DNA of 64,000 nucleotides from CAYQTL01 sp964420405. Lineage in GTDB: Bacteria; Acidobacteriota; Thermoanaerobaculia; Thermoanaerobaculales; Sulfomarinibacteraceae. Made by a program: the position numbers and the translations under genes. Each line of letters starts with the position of its first letter. Positions within the stretch are counted from its first letter, which is position 1. The notes under the pieces were generated by a model. That model saw only the letters and a list, made by a program, of their open reading frames with translations, searched no databases and was not told the origin of the DNA. The stretch is taken from assembly GCA_964420405.1 (NCBI GenBank), contig CAYQTL010000008.1, positions 62,001 to 126,000 of the forward strand. The letters run 5' to 3'. This document shows positions 6,585 through 15,607 of this stretch, one piece after another.

Positions 6585-9026
6585 ATGACCGCCAACCGCC
6601 GGGGGCGCTGGCTGCTGGCCCTGCTCGCGGCGGCCGCCGTGACCGTGGCCCTCGGCGGCGCCGCCCTCCGGGTCCGTCCCAACATGAGCCTGGTCGACCT
6701 GCTGCCCGACGGGTCGGAGGCGGCGGCCGACTACCGGACGTTTTTGGAGGCCTTCGGCGGCTTCGAGCGCGTCTTCGTGCTGGTCGGGGGCCCACCGGCG
6801 GCCTCGCCGGACGAGCTTGCCGACGCCACGGCGGAGGTCGCGGAGAGGCTCAGGGAGTCGCCGCTGCTGCGGGACGTCCGCTCCGGTGTCGGGCCGGCCG
6901 ACCTCGAGCTCGTCGAGCGCTGGGTGCTGCCTCGGCGGCCGTTGCTGGAACCCGTCGACCCCGATCGGCTCGCGGCCGCCATGGCGCCGGAGGCGATCCG
7001 CCGGCGGGTCGCCGAGCTGCGGAGCCGGATCCTGGCCCCCACGTCGTCGTTCGAGCGGCCGCTGCTGCGGGCCGACCCGCTCGGTCTGACGGCCGGGCGG
7101 GGCTGGCCCGCCGGGTCCGAGGATCTCCCAGTCGACCCCGCCACCGGCGCCTTCGTGGTCGCCGACCCGCCGACCGGTCTTGTGGTCGCCACCGCCGCGG
7201 TCGGCGAGATCGACGTCGCGGCCGGACGGCGCCTGATGGCAGATCTCGACGCGGCCCGCGCGGAGCTCGGGACCGCGTGGGGCGAGGGCTGGTCGATCCG
7301 TGCGGTCGGCGGCCCGCTGTACGCAGCCCACGACGAGGAGCTGATCCGGTCGGACCTGGCACGGACGGTGACCGGGTCGCTCGCCGGCTGCGTGACCGTG
7401 CTGCTGCTGGCGTTCGGCGGCTGGCGGGTTCCCGCGGTCGCCGCCGTCACCGTCGCCGTCGGGCTGGTGTGGACCGCCGGAGCGATCGGCCTCGCCGGCG
7501 GCCGTGTGTCGGCCATGAGCCTCGGGTTCGCGGCGGTGCTGGTGGGGCTCGGCGTCGACTACGCGATCCACGCCGGCGCTCGCTTCCGTGGCGAGCTGCT
7601 CGCCGGCCGCGACCGATCCGCGGCGGTCCGGGCGGTCGTGCGCCACTCGGGCGCCGGCATCGTGACCTCGGCCGCCACCACCGCGGCGGCATTCGGAGTG
7701 CTGTCGGCGGCCCATTTCCGGCCGCTGCGGGAGGTGGGCGCGGTGGTGGCCGGAGGGATCGTCGCGATGGTGCTCGCCACCGCCGTCGTCGCCCTCGCCG
7801 GGCTCGCCGTCGTCGGCCCGACCCGGGACCGTGCGGGCGCCGTCTGGCGCGGCGTCGCACGCGCGGTGGACGCGGTCGTGACGCTCGCCGTCCGGCGGCC
7901 GCTGCCGGTTCTCGCCGTCGCCGCGATCGTCACCGCCGCATCCGTGCCGGGACTGCTGCGGCTGCGGCTCGACGCGGATCCCCGCGCCATCCGTCCCGCC
8001 GACCATCCGACGACCGCCACCGAGACCGCGCTGGCCGAGCGCTTCGGGGTCGGCTCGGACACGGTCACGGTGGTGGTCTCGGGGCCGGACGAGGGCGCCG
8101 CCCTGCGGGCCGCCGCCGCGGTGGTCGACGTATTGGAGGATGCCCTGCCCCCGACCGCTTCGATCCGCTCGCCGTCGCAGTGGCTGGTGGACGAGGCCAC
8201 CGCCCGACGGCGGGCGAAGAGACTCGCCGAGCTGCCGCTCGGGGCTGCCGCCGACGCGCTCGAGGACGAGCTCCGCCGGGCCGGGCTCGACCCTGCCGGA
8301 TTCGGGCCGGGTCTTGCCGCGTTGCGGTCGATGGCCGCGGGCCGTGATCCCGGCGCGCCGCCGCCGGCCGCGCGCCCCGACTGGCTCGACGCGATGCTCC
8401 GGCACGCCGGCGACGCCGTGCACGCCGCGGTCCGCGTCCGCCTGGAGCCGGGCACATGGCCCGACGGACCGCCACCCGTCGTGCTCGACCGGATCCGACA
8501 GGTCGCCCCGGACGCAGCGGTGGCGTCGGCCACGCGGCTCGGTTCGGAGCTGCGGGCGCTCGCCGTCGGGGACCTTCGCCGGCTCGGCGGGCTCGCCCTC
8601 CTGACGGTCGTGGGTGTGGTCGCGGTGTCGTTCCGGCTGCGCGCCGCTCCGACGATGCTCGCCACCGCGCCCGTCCTGCTCGGCACCGCCTGGGCTCTTG
8701 GCGCGTGGGGCGTCGCCGGCCGCCCGCTCGACCTCGTCAGCCTCGCGGTGCTCCCGATCCTGCTCGGAATCGGGATCGACGACGGGCTCCACGCGGTCCA
8801 CGGCGCCGGTCGGGAGTCGCCCGAGCGGGCGTTCCGGGAGGCGGGGCTCGCCATGACCCTGACCACCCTCACCACCTGCGTCGGCTTCGGCTCGCTGGCG
8901 GCGTCGCACCTGCCGGGGCTGCGCCACGCCGCGGTGCTGGTCCCGCTGGGAGTCGCCGCGTGCCTCGCGGCCACCCTGCTCGTGGTGCCCGCCGCGTCCG
9001 TGCTGCTGCTACATTGGCGGCGGTGA
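6585..9026 (+). CDS. RND/MMPL-family exporter
   Basis: An 813-residue integral membrane protein built from two similar halves. Each half has one leading transmembrane helix, a large periplasmic loop and a block of about five helices. The diagnostic helix-4 motifs are GLGVDYAIHAG in the first half and GIGIDDGLHAVH in the second. It belongs with MMPL/HpnN-like proteins that move hydrophobic compounds (lipids, hopanoids, siderophores) with proton motive force; the substrate cannot be read from the sequence. ATG 6585 starts the basic N-terminus just before the first helix. The stop overlaps the histidine-kinase start (GTGA), so exporter and kinase are probably made together. Confidence 0.85.
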   Translation: MTANRRGRWLLALLAAAAVTVALGGAALRVRPNMSLVDLLPDGSEAAADYRTFLEAFGGFERVFVLVGGPPAASPDELADATAEVAERLRESPLLRDVRSGVGPADLELVERWVLPRRPLLEPVDPDRLAAAMAPEAIRRRVAELRSRILAPTSSFERPLLRADPLGLTAGRGWPAGSEDLPVDPATGAFVVADPPTGLVVATAAVGEIDVAAGRRLMADLDAARAELGTAWGEGWSIRAVGGPLYAAHDEELIRSDLARTVTGSLAGCVTVLLLAFGGWRVPAVAAVTVAVGLVWTAGAIGLAGGRVSAMSLGFAAVLVGLGVDYAIHAGARFRGELLAGRDRSAAVRAVVRHSGAGIVTSAATTAAAFGVLSAAHFRPLREVGAVVAGGIVAMVLATAVVALAGLAVVGPTRDRAGAVWRGVARAVDAVVTLAVRRPLPVLAVAAIVTAASVPGLLRLRLDADPRAIRPADHPTTATETALAERFGVGSDTVTVVVSGPDEGAALRAAAAVVDVLEDALPPTASIRSPSQWLVDEATARRRAKRLAELPLGAAADALEDELRRAGLDPAGFGPGLAALRSMAAGRDPGAPPPAARPDWLDAMLRHAGDAVHAAVRVRLEPGTWPDGPPPVVLDRIRQVAPDAAVASATRLGSELRALAVGDLRRLGGLALLTVVGVVAVSFRLRAAPTMLATAPVLLGTAWALGAWGVAGRPLDLVSLAVLPILLGIGIDDGLHAVHGAGRESPERAFREAGLAMTLTTLTTCVGFGSLAASHLPGLRHAAVLVPLGVAACLAATLLVVPAASVLLLHWRR

Positions 9027-11488
9027 GCCGCCGCCTCCCGCCGCGCGGAGGGTCGCCGGAGGTCGTGGTGCGCAACGGAGTTCTCCAACCGGCTTCATGG
9101 CTCGCGCTCATCGCCCTGCTCGGGGCGACGGCATGGACCACCGTCGCCGCCCGTCACGATCTCGGCGAGCGGGCGACGGCGCGCCTCGAGCGTCAGGCGG
9201 CGCGCACCGTCGAGCGGCTCGAGTGGAGGTTCGACGACGGCGAGGCGCTGCTGCGGAGCCTCGACGGCCTGTTCGCCGCCAGCGAGACCGTCACCGCCGC
9301 CGAGTGGTCCCGGTTCGTGGAACGGCTGGGCCGTGGGCCCTCCCGGGGTCCGTTCGAAGCGGTGGCCGCGATCGAGGGGCCGCCCGGTCGCGGTGTCCTC
9401 TTCCAGGAGCCACCTCCGGCCGGCGCGGAGCGCATCTCCTCGATCCTCGTCGAGGCTGTCGCCGTGCTGTCGGAGGCCGGCGGGGACCGCAACGTCCTGT
9501 GGCCGCTCGTGCTCGCGACCGCGGACGGAACCGAGCTTCTGGTGCTGGCCGACTGCGCCCGGCAGGAACCGCCGCCGGGGGATGTCGGCGATCCGCCGGA
9601 CCTCTGGTTCGCGGTGGCGCTGCCGGTCGACGAGCTGGTGCGGGAGGTGCTCGTGAACCGCGACCCGGACGTCGCGGTCGTGGCGGAGGTCGACCGGAAG
9701 GACGGGCCCGGGGTAGCGGTCGCGTCGGTGCCGCCCTCGCCGGGTGCGGCGCCCGCCGGTCCGTGGCCCGACCGTGTCGTAGAGGAGATCCCTCTCGCCA
9801 ACGGCGTTCTCCAGCTCGCCTTCTCGCCGGTGCCGGGATTCGAGGTCCGCCAGGGCAGCGATCGGCCATGGTGGATTCTCGCCGCGGGCCTGGTCATCAG
9901 CGGCTTCGCCTTCGTGGTGCTGCAGACCCTGGCGCGGATCCACGACCGCGCCGTCGCACTCGCCGCCGAGATGACGCGCGCCCAGTCGGAGACCCTCGGC
10001 CGCTACCGCGCCCACCTCGAGCAGACGCCGCTCGCGGCCGTCGAGTGGGACGCCGACCGGCGGATCACGTCGTGGAACCCGGCCGCCGCTCGGGTGTTCG
10101 GCCATCGCGCCGAGGACGCGCTCGCCCACGGCGTCGGGTTGCTCGAGCCGACCGACGGGGGCGGCCCCCTCGCTGCACTGCTCGACCGGATCGCCGCCGA
10201 CGGTATCGGGCGCGACACCCTGACGGTCACGCGCCGCGACGGTCGCCCGGTGGTGACCGAGTGGTACGGCACGGCCATCACGGGCGACGGCGGGCGGCTG
10301 CTTGCGATCGCGACACTCGCCGACGACGTCACCGAGCAGGTGGAGCTGCAGGACCGCCTGCGACACTCCCAGAAGATGGACGCGGTGGGTCGGCTCGCGG
10401 GCGGCATCGCGCACGACTTCAACAACATCCTGACTGCGATCCTGGGCCACGCCGACCTCGTGCTGGTGGGGCTGCCCGCCGGCGACGAGGTGCGGCGCCA
10501 CGTCGAGATGATGCGCGACTCGGCCTCCCGGGCGGCCGATCTCACCCAGCAGCTGCTCGCCTTCTCGCGACGACAGGTTCGCGAGCCCCGCCCGCTGGAC
10601 CCGGCGACGGTTGTGACCGGGGTGGTGCCGATGCTGCGTCGTCTCATCGGCGAGAACACCGAGCTGTCCACCCGCCTGCCGTCCGAGACGTGGCCGGTCC
10701 TGGCCGACCGCGGCCAGCTCGAGCAGGTCCTCGTAAACCTCGCGGTCAACGCCCGCGACGCCATGCCCTCGGGCGGACGCCTCGAGCTGCGGGTCGGCAA
10801 CCTCGCCGGCGCCGACGGACAGGGTGACCGGGTGGAGCTGGTGGTGACCGACACGGGGGTCGGCATGGACCGCGACACCATGGCGCGGATCTTCGAGCCC
10901 TTCTTCACCACCAAGGAGCGCGGCCGCGGCACGGGGCTCGGCCTCGCCACGGTGTACGGCATCGTCGACGGCAGCGACGGCACCATCGAGGTCAACAGCC
11001 GCCCCGGCGCCGGCTCGACCTTCCGGATCCTGCTGCCGCGGGCGGCCGGGGAGGCCGCCGACGGTCGGGAACGGCCAGCCGGGATCGCCGAAACCTCCGA
11101 CATGTCCTCGCTCGGGGTCGAGGTGCTCCTCGTCGAGGACGATCCGGCGGTGCGGGAGCTCACCGCGGACATGCTCACGATGGCGGGCTATCGCGTCCGC
11201 GAGGCGCCGGACGCCGAGACCGCCCTGCGTCTGGCCGAGGCGCGACCCGCCCGTCCGGACCTGCTGCTCAGCGACGTGGTCCTGCCGGGCCGGACCGGTG
11301 CCGAGCTGGCCCGGGAGCTGCGGCGGCGCTGGCCCGGTCTCCGGGTCGTCTTCATGAGCGGGTACCCCGAGGACGCCCTCGGACGCCACGGAGTGCTCGA
11401 CGAGGGCGTCGAGCTGATCCAGAAGCCGTTCACGGCGACGCTCCTCCTGGAGCGTCTGCGGACCGTGCTCCGCTGTCCGACGTCGTGA
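9023..11488 (+). CDS. Hybrid sensor histidine kinase with periplasmic sensor, PAS and receiver
   Basis: An 821-residue membrane sensor. Order: helix 1 (~24-43), a ~240-residue periplasmic region resembling CHASE-type sensors, helix 2 (~283-301), PAS domain (~327-436), dimerisation helix with phospho-acceptor His464 in GIAHDFNNIL, ATPase domain with the N-box NLAVNARDAM, G1 VTDTGVGMD and G2 GTGLGLATV, then a C-terminal receiver with Asp751 (LLLSDVVLPG) and the conserved lysine in QKPF. The HDFNN type belongs to the NtrB-like hybrid kinases common in Deltaproteobacteria and Acidobacteria. No output DNA-binding domain is attached and no partner regulator is next door. GTG 9023 was chosen because it overlaps the exporter stop and precedes helix 1. 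The last 59 bases overlap the convergent DUF2062 gene. Confidence 0.9.
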   Translation: MSRRLPPRGGSPEVVVRNGVLQPASWLALIALLGATAWTTVAARHDLGERATARLERQAARTVERLEWRFDDGEALLRSLDGLFAASETVTAAEWSRFVERLGRGPSRGPFEAVAAIEGPPGRGVLFQEPPPAGAERISSILVEAVAVLSEAGGDRNVLWPLVLATADGTELLVLADCARQEPPPGDVGDPPDLWFAVALPVDELVREVLVNRDPDVAVVAEVDRKDGPGVAVASVPPSPGAAPAGPWPDRVVEEIPLANGVLQLAFSPVPGFEVRQGSDRPWWILAAGLVISGFAFVVLQTLARIHDRAVALAAEMTRAQSETLGRYRAHLEQTPLAAVEWDADRRITSWNPAAARVFGHRAEDALAHGVGLLEPTDGGGPLAALLDRIAADGIGRDTLTVTRRDGRPVVTEWYGTAITGDGGRLLAIATLADDVTEQVELQDRLRHSQKMDAVGRLAGGIAHDFNNILTAILGHADLVLVGLPAGDEVRRHVEMMRDSASRAADLTQQLLAFSRRQVREPRPLDPATVVTGVVPMLRRLIGENTELSTRLPSETWPVLADRGQLEQVLVNLAVNARDAMPSGGRLELRVGNLAGADGQGDRVELVVTDTGVGMDRDTMARIFEPFFTTKERGRGTGLGLATVYGIVDGSDGTIEVNSRPGAGSTFRILLPRAAGEAADGRERPAGIAETSDMSSLGVEVLLVEDDPAVRELTADMLTMAGYRVREAPDAETALRLAEARPARPDLLLSDVVLPGRTGAELARELRRRWPGLRVVFMSGYPEDALGRHGVLDEGVELIQKPFTATLLLERLRTVLRCPTS

Positions 11489-12596
11489 CCGGCCACGGGG
11501 CCCTCGCCACCACGAGCGCGTTCGCGAACGGCGTCCCGCCGCTCATCCCGTGCGACTCCACCCGGAGCCCCATGGCGCGCAGCGACTCGGCGACGGTGGC
11601 GACGCCGAGGAAGCAGAGCGTCTGACGGGGTCGTCCCCGCAGCACCGCCCGCAGCCGCTCGGCCACCCGGGTCGCGACGGCCCGAGCCGGTCGCGACAGG
11701 TCGACCTCCCGGACCACGAGGACCCCGCCGGGCTCGAGCGCCGACGCGGCGCGCCGCAGCACCGACGCCTGGTCCTCCTCCCCGAGATAGTGGAGCACGT
11801 CGATCAGGAGGATCGCCCGGCACCGGGGAATCGCCACCCTCCGCAGGTCGCCCTGCTGGATCTCGGCGTCGCCCGCCAGCGCCCGGCGGGCGACACGCAC
11901 CGCGCGGCGGTCGGCCTCCACGCCGTGCAGACGCAGTCCGATCCCGGCTGCTCCCCGGTCGCGCGCCGCGGTCCGGAGCAACGCGAGCGCGATCCCTCTG
12001 CCGCAGCCGAGATCCCACAGGCTGCCCGTGCCGGGCAGGAGACCGACCCCGAGCAGCGCCAGGTACACGGGGTCGTGCAACATCTTGCCGCGCACGAACT
12101 CCCAGTGGAGGAAGCCGGCCTCCAGGTACGGGCGGGCCGCCCGCTCGAGCAGCCGTCTGGTCGGCAGGTCGTGGCGCCGCAGCCGGAGCGCGGCCCACGC
12201 GGAGGCCCCGAAGGCGGCACCCAGGAGCGTCCCGAGCGCGACGCTGCCGACCGTCAGGTCCGCGGCGAACATCCACGGGTCGACCCGGCGCAGCGCGTCC
12301 CACTCCAGCGGGTGCGTCCGGCCGCGCAGCAGCCACGCTCCGAGCTGAATCTCGGCCGCGATCAGGACGGGCGCCACCAGCGGGTTGCTGAGGTTGGCCG
12401 CCAGGTACATGAGAAGCCGGTTCAGACGCAGCAGGGTTCCGGCAGCGAGACACAGGCCGAGGTGCAGGCCGTACAGCGGCAGGCAGCCGATGAACACGCC
12501 GATCGCGATCGACGCCGACTGCCGTCCGGGCGTGTCCGCCTCGGTCCGGAGCCTGTACAGCAGCTCCGCCAGTCGGCGGCCGAAACGCCGCCTCAC
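11430..12596 (-). CDS. DUF2062 - SAM-dependent methyltransferase fusion
   Basis: A 388-residue two-part protein. Residues ~1-135 are a DUF2062 membrane domain: TPGRQSASIAIGVFIGCLP, the NLSNPLVAP motif and three or so hydrophobic segments. Residues ~150-370 form a class I methyltransferase with the SAM-binding WDLGCGRGIAL motif, an acidic end of strand 2 (HGVEADRRAV) and the motif IV-like ILLIDVLHYL. DUF2062 is of unknown function and often sits next to envelope enzymes; here it would anchor the methyltransferase to the membrane, with the substrate perhaps a lipid or membrane-bound quinone. The gene follows a small membrane-protein gene by 43 bases and converges on the histidine kinase with a 59-base overlap. 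Confidence 0.82.
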   Translation of the reverse strand: MRRRFGRRLAELLYRLRTEADTPGRQSASIAIGVFIGCLPLYGLHLGLCLAAGTLLRLNRLLMYLAANLSNPLVAPVLIAAEIQLGAWLLRGRTHPLEWDALRRVDPWMFAADLTVGSVALGTLLGAAFGASAWAALRLRRHDLPTRRLLERAARPYLEAGFLHWEFVRGKMLHDPVYLALLGVGLLPGTGSLWDLGCGRGIALALLRTAARDRGAAGIGLRLHGVEADRRAVRVARRALAGDAEIQQGDLRRVAIPRCRAILLIDVLHYLGEEDQASVLRRAASALEPGGVLVVREVDLSRPARAVATRVAERLRAVLRGRPRQTLCFLGVATVAESLRAMGLRVESHGMSGGTPFANALVVARAPWPVTTSDSGARSADAPGGASP

Positions 12597-12639
12597 GGCC
12601 TCGCCGGCGGCGCCGTCGCCCCGCCGGCGGGTGCGGCCC

Positions 12640-12990
12640 TCATGACGCCGCCGGCGGAGCGCCCCGCAGCAGGAAACCGACGACCGCGAGGGCGGCGGCC
12701 GCGAACAGCGCCACCGACGCCATCGCCTGCGGCACCGGCAGGACCCGACTGACGGCGACCGTGAAGACCAGGCCGACGAGATTGGCGACGAAGCACAGCA
12801 CCACCGCCCGCACCGGTGAGGAGCCGGAGACCGCGAGATTGAACAGCGCCGCCACCACCAGCAACAGGCCGGAGCCGACGAACCAGGCGGCGTCGGACGC
12901 CCACCGGTCGTAGGCGACCGTCGCGAATCCGACGTGGGCCAGCCCGAACACGAGCAGGCCGACCGCCGCGATCCGGTGGATGATGGTCAT
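12640..12990 (-). CDS. Small four-helix membrane protein
   Basis: A 116-residue protein with four hydrophobic segments (about 5-24, 34-53, 61-80, 90-110) and almost no soluble part. I do not recognise the family. A strong ribosome site, AGGGGAGG, sits 4 bases before the ATG. It is the upstream neighbour of the DUF2062-methyltransferase gene with a 43-base gap and is likely in the same transcript. Helix count and size resemble small accessory membrane proteins, but nothing specific can be claimed. Confidence 0.75.
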   Translation of the reverse strand: MTIIHRIAAVGLLVFGLAHVGFATVAYDRWASDAAWFVGSGLLLVVAALFNLAVSGSSPVRAVVLCFVANLVGLVFTVAVSRVLPVPQAMASVALFAAAALAVVGFLLRGAPPAAS

Positions 12991-13035
12991 GGGCCTCCCC
13001 TTTCGACCGGGAGAGGGTACCGCGGACGGAGCCCG

Positions 13036-13182
13036 TCAGCGAGCGCCCGCCGCTGGGCGGCGGTGGTGGTCGGTGATCGGGTGCGCGCACGGAGCCCGGG
13101 TGACGAGCGAGAGCGCGATGCCGGCGGCCTCGAGGGCCTTCGACTGGGCGACGAGGTTCGAGCTGCGGGACGTTGCGGGCAT
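13036..13182 (-). CDS. Possible 48-residue protein
   Basis: A short reading frame with a very good ribosome site: GGAGG followed by 5 bases and ATG. Third codon positions are almost all G or C, as in the real genes here, but that is weak evidence in such GC-rich DNA. The product is soluble, with a helix-like middle (LVAQSKALEAAGIALSLV) and a basic end; a CxH and HH occur near the C-terminus. No family recognised. It lies 45 bases upstream of the small membrane-protein gene and could be the first gene of that operon or a leader peptide. Confidence 0.35.
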   Translation of the reverse strand: MPATSRSSNLVAQSKALEAAGIALSLVTRAPCAHPITDHHRRPAAGAR

Positions 13183-13215
13183 GCGCACCTCCGGGTCGTG
13201 CATGCCCCCGTCACC

Positions 13216-13298
13216 AGCTCCCGGGCCGGGCGGGGTCCAGGGTTTCCGGCGTCGAGCCGGTCGCGGAGCGACCCTTGACGCCGCCCGGCCCGGGAGCT
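13216..13298. repeat. Long inverted repeat (18-bp perfect arms)
   Basis: 13216-13233 and 13281-13298 are perfect reverse complements (AGCTCCCGGGCCGGGCGG and its complement). Pairing can continue inward after a mismatch through GTC/GAC and AGGGT/ACCCT. No T-run on either side. It lies between divergent genes, so a plain terminator is not the obvious role; a structured leader or mobile-element remnant is possible. Confidence 0.6.
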
Positions 13299-13340
13299 AC
13301 CCGCCACTCCCTCCCCGCACGACCCGGGGGTGCTCATGCC

Positions 13341-13485
13341 CCGCGACCCCGCGGCGACCTCCGCGACCCCGGTCGCCACCGTCGCTGTCCCTGACGCTGC
13401 CGCTGATCCTGCCGCTGCCGCTGTCGCTGTCACCTGCCGCTGCGTCGGGCACGGACGGGCACGGACGCGGACGCGGAGGCGGGCC
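13341..13485 (+). repeat. Second-family intergenic modules
   Basis: Begins with a 20-base block (CCGCGACCCCGCGGCGACCT) identical to 37451-37470, continues with GGTCGCCACCGTCGCTG shared with the same locus, then CTGCCG/CTGTCG hexamers, and ends with GGGCACGGACGCGGACGCGG shared with 33798-33817. Confidence 0.65.
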
Positions 13486-13545
13486 CCGGTCGCCCGACCG
13501 TGCGGCGACCTCGGTGGTATCCTCCTCACCCGTTGCGGAGGAGCC

Positions 13546-15462
13546 GTGGCCGAGACGTTCTACATCACGACGCCGATCTACTACGTCAACGACATGCCGC
13601 ACCTCGGGCACATCTACACCACGGTGATGGCCGACGTGTTCGCCCGTTACCAGCGGATGGTGGGCCGAGACGTGCGCTTCCTGACCGGCACCGACGAGCA
13701 CGGCCAGAAGGTGGAGCAGTCCGCCGCCGCTCGCGGGATCGGGCCGAAGGACCTCGCGGACCGGGTGGTCGGGCGCTATCACGAGCTGTGGCGAACGCTC
13801 GACATCACCCACGACGACTTCATCCGCACCACCGAGCCGCGCCACGCCGCCGGCGTCTCCGAGCTCATCCGCCGGATCGACGCCGCCGGCGACATCGAGC
13901 TCGCCTCCCACGGCGGCTGGTACTGTGCCGCGTGCGAGGGGTTCTACACCGAGAAGGAGATCGGTGAGGAACGCCTCTGTCCCGACCACGGACGGCCCGT
14001 CGAGTGGCACGAGGAGGAGAACCTCTTCTTCAGGCTGTCGGACTACCAGCAGCGGCTTCTCGACCACTACCGCGAGCATCCCGGGTTCATCCGGCCCGAG
14101 AGCCGCCGCAACGAGGTGATCCGCTTCGTCGAGGGCGGCCTGCGCGACCTGTCCATCTCCCGGGTGAGCCTGAAGTGGGGAATCCCGTTCCCGGGCCATC
14201 CCGGGCACGTCGTCTACGTGTGGCTCGACGCGCTGACGAACTACATGTCGGCGCTCGGCTTCGGCGCCGGCGAGGCGCCCTTGTACGACCGCTACTGGCC
14301 CGCGACCGTCCACCTCGTCGGCAAGGACATTCTCCGCTTCCACTGCGTCTACTGGCCGGCCTTCCTGATGTCGGCCGGTCTGCCGCTGCCGCGGACCGTG
14401 TTCGGCCACGGCTGGTGGCTCGCCGACGACAGGAAGATGTCCAAGTCGGTCGGCAACGTGGTCCGGCCCGACTACCTGATCCGGCGGTTCGGATCCGACG
14501 CGCTGCGCTACTTCCTGGTCCGCGAGATGACCTTCGGCCAGGACGCGTCGTTCTCGGACCGGGCGTTCCTCGAACGGTTCAACGCGGACCTCGCCAACGC
14601 GCTCGGCAACGCGGCGTCACGGACCCTGGCGATGGCGCGCCGCGATCTCGACGGGCGCGCGCCGGCGCCTGGCGGCGAGGGTCCGCTGCCGGCAGCCGCA
14701 GACGCGGCGGTCACCGCGTACCGCGGTCACATGGAGTCGCTCGAGCCGCAGCGGGCGCTCGAGGCCGCCTGGACGCTGCTCGCCGCCCTCGACGGCCACC
14801 TCCAGGAGCGCCAGCCGTGGCGCCTCGCCAAGGAGGGCGAGGCGGCGCGGCCGCAGCTCGAGGCGGTGCTCGGAGCTGCCCTGGAGAGCCTCCGGATCAT
14901 GGCGGTGCTGATCGAGCCGGTGATGCCGGCGACCGCGGCGTCGCTGCGCTCCCAGCTCGGGGCCGCCGCCCTGCCGACCGATCTCGACGCCGCCGCCCGC
15001 TGGGGCCTGCTCCCAGAGGGTGCCCGGCTGGGCGAGCCGGCTCCGCTGTTCCCCCGCGTCGACGTCGAGAAGACCATGAAGGAGCTCGCCATGCGTGACG
15101 ACACCGCCGATCCCCAGCCCGCCGCGCCCGACGACGGCACGATCTCCATCGACCAGTTCGCGTCCGTCCAGCTCAAGGTCGCGATCGTCCGGGAAGCCGA
15201 GCGGGTTCCCAAGTCGAAGAAGCTCATGCGGCTGATGATCGACCTCGGCGAGGCCGAGCCGCGCCAGCTGGTGGCCGGGATCGCGGAGCGCTACACCGCC
15301 GAGGAGCTCGTCGGACGGCGCATCGTCGTGGTGGCCAACCTCAAACCGGCCACGCTGATGGGCGTCACCTCCAACGGCATGCTGCTGGCCGCCTCGGTCG
15401 ACGGCGAGCCGTTCCTGCTGTCGGTCGACGAGTCGGTGCCTCCGGGGACGGGCGTGCGCTGA
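13546..15462 (+). CDS. metG: Methionine-tRNA ligase with C-terminal tRNA-binding domain
   Basis: Charges tRNA-Met with methionine. The class I HIGH signature is H19-L-G-H22 and the KMSKS loop is exact at 297-301. A single knuckle with C127, C130, C145 and H148 is placed in the connective peptide. The last ~105 residues, after a hinge rich in Asp/Pro, are an EMAPII/Trbp111-type OB domain (QFASVQLKVAIV, LKPATLMGVTSNGM) that binds tRNA and dimerises, as in many bacterial MetRS. Total 638 residues, normal for this type. GTG 13546 is preceded by GGAGGAG at 13537-13543, which sets the start although the frame is open further upstream. Confidence 0.97.
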   Translation: MAETFYITTPIYYVNDMPHLGHIYTTVMADVFARYQRMVGRDVRFLTGTDEHGQKVEQSAAARGIGPKDLADRVVGRYHELWRTLDITHDDFIRTTEPRHAAGVSELIRRIDAAGDIELASHGGWYCAACEGFYTEKEIGEERLCPDHGRPVEWHEEENLFFRLSDYQQRLLDHYREHPGFIRPESRRNEVIRFVEGGLRDLSISRVSLKWGIPFPGHPGHVVYVWLDALTNYMSALGFGAGEAPLYDRYWPATVHLVGKDILRFHCVYWPAFLMSAGLPLPRTVFGHGWWLADDRKMSKSVGNVVRPDYLIRRFGSDALRYFLVREMTFGQDASFSDRAFLERFNADLANALGNAASRTLAMARRDLDGRAPAPGGEGPLPAAADAAVTAYRGHMESLEPQRALEAAWTLLAALDGHLQERQPWRLAKEGEAARPQLEAVLGAALESLRIMAVLIEPVMPATAASLRSQLGAAALPTDLDAAARWGLLPEGARLGEPAPLFPRVDVEKTMKELAMRDDTADPQPAAPDDGTISIDQFASVQLKVAIVREAERVPKSKKLMRLMIDLGEAEPRQLVAGIAERYTAEELVGRRIVVVANLKPATLMGVTSNGMLLAASVDGEPFLLSVDESVPPGTGVR

Positions 15463-15480
15463 CCGCGGGTGGCCTTCCGT

Positions 15481-15500
15481 CCCCGATCCCGTTCCCGATG
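15481..15500. repeat. CGATCC hexamer tract (left arm)
   Basis: CCCGATCCCGTTCCCGAT just after metG; inverted partner of 15608-15644. The pair spans 164 bases between the convergent genes metG and folA. Confidence 0.65.
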
Positions 15501-15607
15501 GACACCGTCCCGAGATGTGCCTCGCTGGCGGGCATGGTGCGGACCACGACCCCGTGGACGGCACTGTTGACGGAACGGTGCCGACGCCGTGACCGGGACG
15601 AGGCGGT

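Larger units (their letters stand above)
12991..13545. other. Long divergent spacer: small ORF, long hairpin, repeat modules
   Basis: Between minus-strand genes and metG. It holds a possible 48-codon gene, a long inverted repeat at 13216-13298, and second-family repeat modules at 13341-13485. No tRNA cloverleaf was found. Confidence 0.5.

Noticed and set aside
12991..13330. tRNA gene suggested by GGTTCGAGCT near 13157
   Set aside because: No acceptor or anticodon stems can be paired around it; it falls inside the candidate small ORF.
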